A DNA stretch of 64,000 bases from Hyphomonadaceae bacterium (lineage in GTDB: Bacteria; Pseudomonadota; Alphaproteobacteria; Caulobacterales; Maricaulaceae): the NCBI GenBank assembly GCA_013001295.1, contig JABDMW010000047.1, forward strand, positions 124,001-188,000, read 5' to 3'. Shown here in pieces: positions 39,957 through 47,579 of this stretch. A program made the translations under genes and the position numbers. Below the pieces are notes generated by a model, which saw only the letters and a list, made by a program, of their open reading frames with translations, did no database searches and had not been told where the DNA came from. Every line of letters begins with the position of its first letter. Within the stretch, counting starts at the first letter, position 1.

Positions 39957-40262
39957 TTATTGAATGAAAAGGGGTGGTCCGCGCGGTGGCGGCGCGCGGG
40001 ATTGGTTTGCTACGACAGCGGCAGACGTAAATGATTTCTGCCACTTGCATTCGACCGAAACCGATTCAGCAATATGCTCGGGTGCGATCGGTAAAATGCC
40101 CTGATCGTCTTCTGCCAATGTCGCGATAACACAGATAGAACCTTCATGTTCATGGGGCGCGTCACCATAAGACGCAGCATGGGTCGCCGCGGATATCTGG
40201 AAAACCAGAAATATCCCGACCAAAAGGACTGTGAGCCCGCGATATGCACGCCTTAGTGTCAT
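39957..40262 (-). CDS. Small DUF2946-like exported protein
   Basis: 101 residues. A hydrophobic N-terminal segment (about 8-28, signal or anchor) is followed by SYGDAPHEHEGSICVIA with His and Cys that could bind metal, and a tail RAPPPRGPP typical of small proteins found before TonB receptors. It lies 55 bp upstream of the ZnuD-like receptor on the same strand and probably shares its transcript. No ribosome site precedes the ATG, and the candidate Zur box overlaps the start codon. Confidence 0.68.
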   Translation of the reverse strand: MTLRRAYRGLTVLLVGIFLVFQISAATHAASYGDAPHEHEGSICVIATLAEDDQGILPIAPEHIAESVSVECKWQKSFTSAAVVANQSRAPPPRGPPLFIQ

Positions 40263-40273
40263 AGTATAACATT
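40255..40273 (-). promoter_or_regulatory. Candidate Zur (zinc uptake regulator) box
   Basis: On the minus strand the site reads AATGTTATACTATGACACT. It matches the known Zur-type palindrome AATGTTATA-N-TATAACATT at 17 of 19 positions (16 of the 18 specified bases), and 7 of 9 positions pair across its own dyad. It covers the start codon of the DUF2946-like gene. Assignment to Zur rests on consensus similarity and the metal-binding look of the two downstream genes. Confidence 0.6.
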
Positions 40274-40294
40274 ATGCAGGGTGCGCATGATGGT

Positions 40295-40313
40295 CAACCA
40301 AATTTGTTGGTTG
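40295..40313. promoter_or_regulatory. Perfect inverted repeat in the divergent promoter region
   Basis: CAACCAA, five bases, TTGGTTG. It lies 43 bp before the SDR start and 33 bp before the divergent DUF2946-like gene. There is no T-run, so it is an operator candidate rather than a terminator. The cognate regulator is unknown. Confidence 0.4.
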
Positions 40314-40355
40314 AGGATTGCGACAAAAACGCGCTAATCTTTTAAGTAAAAGGAG

Positions 40356-41099
40356 ATGCATATCACAAAATCAAAAAAAGCCTGTCTGGTCGTTGGCGCT
40401 GGCGATGATACGGGCGCAGCTATTGCGCGCGCATTTGCTAAAGAGGGCATGATCGCATGTGTGGCCCGTCGTCCGGCAAGAGCAGAAAAATTGGAAGAAC
40501 TCGCGCACAGTATACGGGATGACGGGCATGAAGCGGTCGCTTTGCCGACCGATGCCCGCGATGAAGATGCGATGGTGGCGCTGTTTGAAAAAATCGAAAA
40601 TGAAATCGCGCCGCTTGAAGTGGTCGTCTTCAATATTGGCGGCAATGTCCGCTTTCCAATTGTCGATACGACGGCCCGGGTTTACCGGAAGGTATGGGAA
40701 ATGTCCTGTTTTGCCGGGTTCCTGACCGGGCGGGAAGCCGCCAAACACATGCTGCCTCGCGGGCATGGCACGATCATCTTTACCGGCGCGACGGCGAGCG
40801 TGCGCGGTTCAGCAGGTTTTTCGGCATTTTCCGGTGCGAAACACGGTTTGCGCTCATTGGCCCAATCAATGGCGCGTGAATTGGGCCCGCAAAACATCCA
40901 TGTCGCGCATACAATTATCGATGGCATGATCGATTCAACATTTATTCGCGAAAACGTACCTGGTGTTGATCAAATGCGCGAAGCGGATGCGCTTCTTTCG
41001 CCCGATCATATTGCGCAAAATTATGTCATGTTGCACAAACAACCCCGAACGGCGTGGACCCACGAACTGGATTTACGCCCCTATAAAGAGAATTGGTGA
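40356..41099 (+). CDS. Short-chain dehydrogenase/reductase
   Basis: 247 residues, Rossmann fold. The cofactor site is VVGAGDDTGAAIARAFAKEG, with Asp-Asp in place of the usual Gly-x-Gly-Ile tail, and VFNIGGNVRF stands for the NNAG motif. The catalytic Tyr-x3-Lys is not standard: the segment SGFSAFSGAKHGLRSLAQS has Phe where Tyr is expected, with the Lys kept. A strong AGGAG directly abuts the ATG with no spacer. Probably the first gene of a unit with the isomerase-like gene 4 bp downstream. Confidence 0.85.
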   Translation: MHITKSKKACLVVGAGDDTGAAIARAFAKEGMIACVARRPARAEKLEELAHSIRDDGHEAVALPTDARDEDAMVALFEKIENEIAPLEVVVFNIGGNVRFPIVDTTARVYRKVWEMSCFAGFLTGREAAKHMLPRGHGTIIFTGATASVRGSAGFSAFSGAKHGLRSLAQSMARELGPQNIHVAHTIIDGMIDSTFIRENVPGVDQMREADALLSPDHIAQNYVMLHKQPRTAWTHELDLRPYKENW

Positions 41100-41103
41100 T
41101 TTT

Positions 41104-41709
41104 ATGACTAAGACGGTTGATTTTATTTTCGATTTTGCAAGCCCGAACGCTTATTTCGCCCATAAAGCCTTGGCTGGTGTCCTCGAACGAACGGGCGCAC
41201 AAGCGAACTATATTCCATGCCTCCTCGGCGGTATTTTCAAAGCCACAGGAAATCAGGCCCCCATGCTCGCCTTTGCCAATGTCAAAGGCAAAAACGCATA
41301 TATGATGCTCGAGGTCGGGCGCTTCATCAAAAAACACAAACTCACTAAGTTCCGGATGAATTCGGCCTTTCCTGTAAATTCGCTGATGCTGATCCGCGCG
41401 GCGATTGCCTGTGAACAAGACGGGCGATTAATGGAATTTATCGAAGCCAGCCTGCGGTTGATGTGGGAAGACGACAAGAAAATGGATGATCCGGCTGTGT
41501 TCGTGGAAGAGCTTACCAATGCCGGATTTGACGGGGCCAAACTGCTGGAGCGCACCCAGGACCCGAAGGTCAAAGCGATACTGTCGGCGAATACCCAGGC
41601 GGCGGTTGACCGTGGCGTATTCGGCGTGCCGACATTCTTTGTTGGCGATGAAATGTTCTTCGGCAAAGAGCGGTTGGGCCAGCTGGAAGAGGAAATCCTG
41701 CGCCAATAG
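41104..41709 (+). CDS. 2-hydroxychromene-2-carboxylate isomerase-like (DsbA/GST-kappa fold) protein
   Basis: 201 residues from the ATG at 41104. It has VDFIFDFASPNAYFA, where the Ser after Ala is the catalytic/glutathione-contact position of HCCA isomerases, and GVFGVPTFFVGDEMFFGKERL near the end, typical of the family. The characterised reaction is glutathione-dependent isomerisation in naphthalene breakdown. Here the neighbours (SDR, Rieske oxygenase) hint at breakdown of a cyclic compound, but its identity is unknown. Confidence 0.88.
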   Translation: MTKTVDFIFDFASPNAYFAHKALAGVLERTGAQANYIPCLLGGIFKATGNQAPMLAFANVKGKNAYMMLEVGRFIKKHKLTKFRMNSAFPVNSLMLIRAAIACEQDGRLMEFIEASLRLMWEDDKKMDDPAVFVEELTNAGFDGAKLLERTQDPKVKAILSANTQAAVDRGVFGVPTFFVGDEMFFGKERLGQLEEEILRQ

Positions 41710-41746
41710 GAAATTTTGGATAAGGTGACAGCAATAAGGAGCCGAA

Positions 41747-42877
41747 ATGCCGCGATTTATGTCTGATTCCGATGTTGTCGACCGGGTACTTGCCCATATC
41801 GAACACAAGACCACGGACCGGGGCACCGAGGTCTGGCGCGAACCCGTGGAAAACTACCGCTCACAAGAACGTCTTGAGCGCGAACGCGCCATGATCCGAA
41901 AATTGCCCATGCCGTTTTGTCCGAGCCACGCGCTTAAACAAGCAGGCGATTTCGTTGCGCGCGAGGCCGCAACGACGCCGCTCATCGTCGTACGCGGCAA
42001 AGATGGCCGGGCCCGCGCCTTCGTCAATGCCTGTCGTCACCGCGGCACCCAACTGGTTTCGGGTGAGGGGTGTGTTGGTGCATTTGTCTGTCCGTACCAT
42101 GGTTGGTCTTACGGGCTTGATGGGGGGCTTTTGGGTGTGCCGCACAGCGACGGGTTTCCGGACATGGACAAATTGGAACATGGTTTAGCGGAAATCGATA
42201 CGATCGAACAGAACGGCTTGATCTATGTCGTACAGGAGGGGGAATCTGCTTCTGTGGCACATCTCCTCGATGATCTTCCGACCCTGTTTTCATCGGATCA
42301 GCATATTTTCAAACAAGGCGAAATGTCGATAGATGGCAATTGGAAACTGTATCTGGAGAGTTTCATCGAAGGCTATCATATTAAGCCCGCGCACGGGAAA
42401 ACCTTTTACCCATTCGGGTTTGACAATCTCAACGTCATTGAATTTTGCGGACCGCATTCCCGGGTGACATATCCGTTCCGCCGTATAGAAAAACTGGCAA
42501 AGGTCAGGCCCGCCGAGCGCGATATCACCGGATCAGTAACTTATTTATATCATCTGTTTCCCAACGTCATTGTCTCCAAACTTTCCCATCATATGAGCCT
42601 CGGGGTCATTGAGCCCCTCAGCCCGTCAAAAACGAAAATAACTTTTTATCATTTAACCAATCCAACCGAGATCAACAATCTAGACGCAGCCTGTGAGGCT
42701 GCCGATCGGGATCTCGATTTTGTCAATGAAACGGGGCAGCAGGAAGACATTGCTCTGGTTGAAGGCATCCAGCGTAGTCTGCACACAAATGCCAATCAGG
42801 TTTTGACATTTGGCGAATTTGAGCCCGCCATCGTGCATTTTCACACTCAACTCGCGCAACATCTAACGACGGATTAA
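41747..42877 (+). CDS. Rieske-type aromatic ring-hydroxylating oxygenase, alpha subunit
   Basis: 376 residues. The Rieske [2Fe-2S] ligands are in ACRHRGTQL and CPYHGWSYG (Cys-x-His ... Cys-x2-His). The C-terminal SRPBCC domain holds the mononuclear iron motif ESFIEGYHIKPAHGKTFYP (His pair). No beta subunit, ferredoxin or reductase is adjacent, so electron donors must come from elsewhere. It follows the isomerase-like gene by 37 bp. The substrate could be aromatic, a betaine or a sterol-like compound. Confidence 0.9.
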   Translation: MPRFMSDSDVVDRVLAHIEHKTTDRGTEVWREPVENYRSQERLERERAMIRKLPMPFCPSHALKQAGDFVAREAATTPLIVVRGKDGRARAFVNACRHRGTQLVSGEGCVGAFVCPYHGWSYGLDGGLLGVPHSDGFPDMDKLEHGLAEIDTIEQNGLIYVVQEGESASVAHLLDDLPTLFSSDQHIFKQGEMSIDGNWKLYLESFIEGYHIKPAHGKTFYPFGFDNLNVIEFCGPHSRVTYPFRRIEKLAKVRPAERDITGSVTYLYHLFPNVIVSKLSHHMSLGVIEPLSPSKTKITFYHLTNPTEINNLDAACEAADRDLDFVNETGQQEDIALVEGIQRSLHTNANQVLTFGEFEPAIVHFHTQLAQHLTTD

Positions 42878-42890
42878 ACAGGCGATTGGC

Positions 42891-44009
42891 ATGAGCGCTG
42901 AATTTGAAATCCTTCTGACCACGCCGCCGGGCCTGGAATCTTATCTTCTGGATGAGGTGAAACAGGCCGGGTTCAAGCGGCCGAAATCGATCACTGGTGG
43001 CGTGATCATTTGGGGCGGCTGGGAGGAAGTCTGGCGCGCCAATATGACCTTACGCGGCGCTTCGAAAGTTCTGGCACGTTTCGGCGCGTTTCGCGCCTTT
43101 CATTTGGCGCAACTCGATAAACGCTCGCGTAAATTTCCGTGGGACGAGGTGATTAAAAAAGAGCATGCGGTCAAAGTCGAAGTTGCCACCAACCGCAAAA
43201 GCAAAATCTATCATGCCGGTGCGGCCGTTGAACGCATAGAACGGGCCATCAAGGAAGAATTGGGCGCGCCGATTGCCGGCGGCATGGACGATGCTGACAT
43301 CGTGATTAAAGCCCGCATTGACGACAATAATGTACTCCTGTCGGTTGATACGTCCGGTGCCGGCCTCCACAAACGCGGTCACAAACAAGCGATGGGTAAA
43401 GCGCCGATGCGCGAAACCATGGCCGCCTTGGCCTTGCGCGCCTGTGGATATCGCGGCGACGAACCCGTGCTGGATCCCATGTGCGGGTCAGGTACCTTCC
43501 TGATTGAGGCCGCGGAAATATCGCGAAATCTTATGGCTGGCTGGTCGCGGTCTTTCGCGTTTGAGAAGCTGGCGACATTTGACCAAGGTGCTGTGCAAAA
43601 AATACGCGATGAGTGGCAGACTCGGGACAGCGCACAGCATTTTTACGGCTCGGACCGCAATGTCAATGTTATCGGGTTTGCCACGCAAAACGCTGAGCGG
43701 GCCGGGGTTGCTGATCTCTGTACGTTTACGCCCGCGCCAATCACGAAACTCGAACGTCCGAACGGCCCGCCCGGCCTTGTGATGGTCAATCCGCCTTATG
43801 GCGCCCGTGTGGGAAAGAAAAACGATCTGTTCGCCCTGTATGCGGCCTTTGGCTCGGTCATGCGCGAACAATTTGCTGGTTGGCGCATTGGCATGATCAC
43901 TGCGGATACCCGTCTGGCCGAGGCGACAAAGCTCAACTGGCTCCCGACCGGCGCGCCCATCGCCCATGGCGGCCTCAAGGTGAAACTGTTCAGAACGGAC
44001 GTGCTTTGA
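42891..44009 (+). CDS. THUMP-domain class I RNA methyltransferase (RlmL-like)
   Basis: 372 residues. An N-terminal THUMP region (LLTTPPGLESYLLDEVKQAG onward) precedes a UPF0020 Rossmann methyltransferase domain with DPMCGSGTFLIEAAEIS and MVNPPYGARVG (Asn-Pro-Pro-Tyr catalytic motif). The length matches the N-terminal, m2G2445-forming half of E. coli RlmKL. It modifies rRNA or tRNA guanine. A broken copy of its last 80 bp lies at 45331-45412. Confidence 0.9.
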   Translation: MSAEFEILLTTPPGLESYLLDEVKQAGFKRPKSITGGVIIWGGWEEVWRANMTLRGASKVLARFGAFRAFHLAQLDKRSRKFPWDEVIKKEHAVKVEVATNRKSKIYHAGAAVERIERAIKEELGAPIAGGMDDADIVIKARIDDNNVLLSVDTSGAGLHKRGHKQAMGKAPMRETMAALALRACGYRGDEPVLDPMCGSGTFLIEAAEISRNLMAGWSRSFAFEKLATFDQGAVQKIRDEWQTRDSAQHFYGSDRNVNVIGFATQNAERAGVADLCTFTPAPITKLERPNGPPGLVMVNPPYGARVGKKNDLFALYAAFGSVMREQFAGWRIGMITADTRLAEATKLNWLPTGAPIAHGGLKVKLFRTDVL

Positions 44010-44022
44010 TGTCGGGCATAGA

Positions 44023-44058
44023 AAAAGGCCGGATGTCGCGCCCGGCACCCGACCTTTT
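44023..44058 (+). terminator. Terminator after the RNA methyltransferase gene
   Basis: Stem AAAAGGCCGG / CCGACCTTTT with one mismatch, 16-base loop, GC-rich top and T-rich 3' edge. It lies 14 bp after the stop codon. Confidence 0.75.
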
Positions 44059-44130
44059 AATAGTGCGGAGCCCCGTAAGATGTTCCGCAGATTCTATATT
44101 AGAAAAATACGCAAGTTTGAACGACCCGTC

Positions 44131-44170
44131 TTGACATTTCCGACATATACTTTTGACATTTTCGGACATA
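44131..44170 (+). promoter_or_regulatory. Tandem direct repeats upstream of the AraC-family gene
   Basis: TTGACATTTCCGACATA at 44131-44147 and TTGACATTTTCGGACATA at 44153-44170, 22 bp start to start (two helical turns). AraC-type activators typically bind such phased direct repeats, so this is a likely autoregulatory operator 23 bp before the start codon. The TTGACA hexamers could also be read as -35 elements, but no matching -10 is placed correctly. Confidence 0.6.
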
Positions 44171-44192
44171 CCCTTACGAATGAAGGAGTTCG

Positions 44193-45221
44193 ATGAATTA
44201 TGAGGCCTTTGTGATATTTGTATCCGCCACCTATTTTTTTCATATTGTCAAATTATTAGAACACTTGGGTGTGAACCGGGACAGCGTGTCCGAAATTGTT
44301 GGAATTGATCTAAATATACAGTCAAACCCGAAAGAGACTTTTACGCTTTCCCAATTTCATTCCTTGTTTACCCACTCAGCGGCCACTCTAAAAGACGAAC
44401 ATATTGGACTGCATGTCAGTCAGGCATTTCGGATATCAACATTTCCCGGCCCGTCTCAGATATTGGCAGTCTGCAAAGATATCGAACAGGCCATGCATGT
44501 GGGGCAAAGGTATGCGAATCTCGTTCACAACCTTGGCTTTCCGCACCTGGAAAAATTCGGAGACCCTGCGCACTCGAAAGCCAAATTCATCTGGTTGCCA
44601 AGCTATGAAAAATTGGACGCCGGCAAGTATCGTCATATTACGGAATACGTGATGGGCAACTACGTAATGTCAGTCAATTGGCTGGCTTGGGGGTTTGGCC
44701 AGGGCATTAAAAAAGTCAGCTTTGCTCATCAACAAAACGCTGCATTGGCGGAATATGAAAGAATTTTCGGATGCGAAGTAGAGTTTGGTGCTGAACACCA
44801 CGAGATTCGACTCTGCGATGATGTCATAAACCAGCCATTGCCTAATGCTGACCGCAACAAACTTGCACTTTATCAAGCCAGGCTCGAACAAATCCTGGCG
44901 TCGCAAAATAAGGATAACGGATTGATCCTGAAGGTTGAGAGAAACATCCGCGCGACGATTGAAATCCGCAGGCCGTCGCTGCCGTTGGTTGCTTCACAGC
45001 TCGCCATGAACGAACGAACTTTGCGACGGGGATTGAAAGCCCAGGGGACGACATTTGCACGCGTTCTTGAAAAAGTGAAAAAGGATTTATGTCAAACATT
45101 TTTGCAAGAGCAACGACCTTATGCAGACATCGCGCAATTGCTTTGGTACAGTGAACAAAGCGCTTTTACGCGCGCGTTTAAAAAATGGTATGGCGTGACA
45201 CCCAAGAACCACAAACCATAG
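44193..45221 (+). CDS. AraC-family transcriptional regulator with arabinose-binding-type N-terminal domain
   Basis: 342 residues. The N-terminal about 200 residues form the PF12625-type sensor domain (as in OruR/ArgR-like regulators). The C-terminal domain has two helix-turn-helix units: LPLVASQLAMNERTLRRGLK and YADIAQLLWYSEQSAFTRAF, then KKWYGVTPKNH. A strong AAGGAG precedes the ATG, and phased direct repeats lie just upstream. No obvious target operon is adjacent. It sits in a segment bracketed by duplicated gene ends. Confidence 0.9.
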   Translation: MNYEAFVIFVSATYFFHIVKLLEHLGVNRDSVSEIVGIDLNIQSNPKETFTLSQFHSLFTHSAATLKDEHIGLHVSQAFRISTFPGPSQILAVCKDIEQAMHVGQRYANLVHNLGFPHLEKFGDPAHSKAKFIWLPSYEKLDAGKYRHITEYVMGNYVMSVNWLAWGFGQGIKKVSFAHQQNAALAEYERIFGCEVEFGAEHHEIRLCDDVINQPLPNADRNKLALYQARLEQILASQNKDNGLILKVERNIRATIEIRRPSLPLVASQLAMNERTLRRGLKAQGTTFARVLEKVKKDLCQTFLQEQRPYADIAQLLWYSEQSAFTRAFKKWYGVTPKNHKP

Positions 45222-45232
45222 GTAATTTTACA

Positions 45233-45313
45233 CGCCCATCATGGAAGCGACGAGGGCGGCATTATCAGAGAGTGCTTAAGCGCAGGCCGGAGTGAGGCCA
45301 TAAATCCGGCAAA
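45233..45313 (-). pseudogene. 3'-end remnant of a DUF2161 gene
   Basis: Read on the minus strand this encodes YGLTPACA-stop-ALSDNAALVASMM, matching the C-terminus YGLTPAGAQAIEDNAALVAS of the intact DUF2161 protein at 46228-46950. DNA identity is clear over about 75 bp, and an internal stop shows it is dead. It directly abuts the methyltransferase remnant. Confidence 0.88.
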
Positions 45314-45330
45314 CCCGACCATTTTGGTGT

Positions 45331-45412
45331 CAAAGCGCAACTGGCTCCCGACCGGTACGCCCATCGCCCATGCGGGCTCAAAGTGAAATTGTTTAGAACG
45401 GACGGGCTCTAA
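45331..45412 (+). pseudogene. 3'-end remnant of the THUMP RNA methyltransferase gene
   Basis: CAACTGGCTCCCGACCGG and the following bases repeat the last 80 bp of the gene at 42891-44009 with about a dozen substitutions and a one-base deletion that shifts the frame. It ends on top of the DUF4386 stop codon. Together with the DUF2161 remnant it marks a duplication or integration junction at about 45313-45331. Confidence 0.9.
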
Positions 45413-46113
45413 ACTTCCCGCACGCCTTTGATGAGCAAATAAAGCGCCAGTGACACCATGGCGACGAAATTGCAAAGCATGAAAGCCATGGTGATTGGAT
45501 TGGCACCGAGCGCAGGGATGAAGCCCCGCGCCACGATTGTGACTGCCACGAACAGGGATGCAAATACACCGAAGCCAGCGATCAGTTTCGGGATCAACCC
45601 GGAGCGCAGCAACAGAACAAAGAAGCCCGCATTCGCGATAGATGAAAGCACGAGGCTAAGATGGAAACTGGTGTAATCAGACGTCGCTTGCAGTCCGGCG
45701 AGCAACAATCGACCGTCTGCATCTGTGAGGGTCGTGTAGGCGGAATTGCCGGCGATCTGGGCCGCGTTCATGGCAAACATGGCGCCCATCAATGATTGGA
45801 TAGCTGCACCAAGTCCGATCAATAAACTCCAACCCGCTAAAAGCGGTCCGCTTGATTTGAGCAAAAGATACAGACCTAAATTGACCAACACCCCGAGCCC
45901 GAACAGCAACAGGGAGATATAGGCCTTGGCCTCCAAACGGGTCTTGGCATCGAGCATGTTTTCTGCGGTGGCCGAGACATCGGCACTCAAATTGATATCG
46001 ATACCGTGGGAGATCGTCATCGCGCCGACAATGCCAATGACGATGGTCGCGAGGAGCGAGCCGCCAACCCACCTGGCAATATTGACCGGTTTAATAGTGT
46101 TATGCGTCGTCAT
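45409..46113 (-). CDS. DUF4386 family membrane protein
   Basis: 234 residues from the ATG at 46113 (GGGAGGA upstream). Six hydrophobic segments with polar loops, including ARWVGGSLLATIVIGIVGA at the start and LKSSGPLLAGWSLLIGLGAA in the middle, are typical of DUF4386. Function unknown. It has no neighbour on its strand except the DUF2161 gene 114 bp upstream. Its 3' end touches the methyltransferase remnant. Confidence 0.82.
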   Translation of the reverse strand: MTTHNTIKPVNIARWVGGSLLATIVIGIVGAMTISHGIDINLSADVSATAENMLDAKTRLEAKAYISLLLFGLGVLVNLGLYLLLKSSGPLLAGWSLLIGLGAAIQSLMGAMFAMNAAQIAGNSAYTTLTDADGRLLLAGLQATSDYTSFHLSLVLSSIANAGFFVLLLRSGLIPKLIAGFGVFASLFVAVTIVARGFIPALGANPITMAFMLCNFVAMVSLALYLLIKGVREV

Positions 46114-46227
46114 ATCGTCCTCCCAAACTTTGGTAATTCGTATCACATTTATCGATAAACACAAATAAAATATTGAAAAACAATAATATCTAGGCCGTAC
46201 TCTGATACAAAGTCGGTTTTCGACTAA

Positions 46228-46950
46228 CTATCCCTCCATCATCGATGCGACGAGGGCGGCGTTATCTTCTATCGCTTGTGCCCCGGCCGGCGTGAGGCCG
46301 TAAACGCCGCGGTCCACCTTTTCAAACCAGCCATAGTGATTGTCGGCCATCGCGTTACGCGCTTTGTCAAACCCGGCCATCTTGGCGACGTAGCTCGCTT
46401 TGCACGCGCCTTCATCATGCAAGACTTTTGCGCATCGCAACGCGCCTTGCCGGTAACTGGTCATCTGGGTTTCACTCACCATACCGCCCAGATTGGGGTC
46501 ACCGTGCCGGCTTTCGAATTCAGACAGGAGTTGCTGTTTGCGCTTTTTCATTTTGCGCGGTTTAAATTCGCCGGGTTCGCAATGGACATCGACGCGCTTG
46601 TCTTTCATCCGCACGGTGATCATGCCGAGCCCCAAACGACGGCACAGCATTTTGTTTTTGCGAATGGCGCGCAGTCCCGCTTTCCCCGGCTTGCGCGGTG
46701 CAGCGATATAGACCTGGTCTGACATGGATTGGCGGGCGATGGCTTGGTGGAACAGGGTGAGGGTGAAACTGGTCTTGAGCTCGATAATTACAGGCTCGGC
46801 GGTCAAGGCCTGACCCAGCGGCACAGCTACCATATCGGCCGCGCCGACCTCGCCTTTAACCTCATAGCCCCGCGCCGCGAAATAGGCTTTCACGGGCTCA
46901 TAAAGATCAGTTTCTTTTATAGACTTGGACTTTGTGGATTTTTTGGCGAT
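46228..46950 (-). CDS. DUF2161 family PD-(D/E)XK-like protein with probable ATC start codon
   Basis: 240 residues if read from ATC at 46950. The conserved N-terminus ETDLYEPVKAYFAARGYEV lies in frame upstream of the first usable GTG (46893), so that GTG is inside the domain. No ATG, GTG or TTG serves the complete protein. At 46950 an ATC stands where IAKKSTKSKS begins, and GAAGGA is spaced 6 bases before it. Nuclease-like motifs are GAADMVAV and VIIELKTSF (Asp ... Glu-x-Lys). Function unknown. Its 3' end is duplicated at 45233-45313. Confidence 0.82.
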   Translation of the reverse strand: MAKKSTKSKSIKETDLYEPVKAYFAARGYEVKGEVGAADMVAVPLGQALTAEPVIIELKTSFTLTLFHQAIARQSMSDQVYIAAPRKPGKAGLRAIRKNKMLCRRLGLGMITVRMKDKRVDVHCEPGEFKPRKMKKRKQQLLSEFESRHGDPNLGGMVSETQMTSYRQGALRCAKVLHDEGACKASYVAKMAGFDKARNAMADNHYGWFEKVDRGVYGLTPAGAQAIEDNAALVASMMEG

Positions 46951-47012
46951 GGGTGGTCCTTCAATACTTTGTCCAAGATTGGCAAAAAGTTCTTCGAAAG
47001 GGAAGGGCGGTC

Positions 47013-47543
47013 TTATTTCTTATCGTTCGTCACTTCCTCCAAGAACAGCCGCTCAAAGATTGGGAACGATAAAATCAAGGCGGTCATCGCGATCAAGTTT
47101 GCAGTTAACACTGCCATTAAGGACAGCATGTAGAAAAACTCGGCCTGATCGGAAAAGATTGCGTACACAGCGCAACCAAATCCGGCGGTCGGGATAACGG
47201 TCAACACAACCGACTGCACCCAGTTGTTTTTTTCATCGCGAAGCGCCCGCGGCAGGACATAGAAAAACCCGATGACCGCCAAGCCAATCCAGGACGGCAT
47301 AGAAAGCATGGCCGAGACTTGCCATAAACGTAGGCCTGTCATGCCCGCCGAGCTGACCAGGACCGGCATCAATGCCGACAAAATCAATCCCAAACTATAC
47401 AACAATATTGACAGCACGCGCACGATGAACAGATTTCGGCTCGTGGTTTGCGAGGTCTTGACTATGACCGATGCGATCGTTGTAATGCCGGCCAGGGCCA
47501 CGCCAATCTGCGCTAACCCGATGAGTACGGCTCCGGTTTCCAT
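47013..47543 (-). CDS. Hypothetical multi-pass membrane protein
   Basis: 176 residues with about five hydrophobic segments (near 5-25, 43-65, 80-97, 112-132 and 138-160) and a charged C-terminus ending in EEVTNDKK. I recognise no family. It has an orderly membrane-protein composition and a normal length for its frame, so it is probably real. It lies between the DUF2161 gene and the lipoprotein gene on the same strand. Confidence 0.65.
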   Translation of the reverse strand: METGAVLIGLAQIGVALAGITTIASVIVKTSQTTSRNLFIVRVLSILLYSLGLILSALMPVLVSSAGMTGLRLWQVSAMLSMPSWIGLAVIGFFYVLPRALRDEKNNWVQSVVLTVIPTAGFGCAVYAIFSDQAEFFYMLSLMAVLTANLIAMTALILSFPIFERLFLEEVTNDKK

Positions 47544-47579
47544 ATGCGCCCCTCGCTCCCTGTTTTTATCGATCCACGT

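Noticed and set aside
45239-45475. 78-codon minus-strand open frame between AraC and DUF4386
   Set aside because: It covers the two gene remnants in a frame different from that of DUF2161 and is a chance frame.
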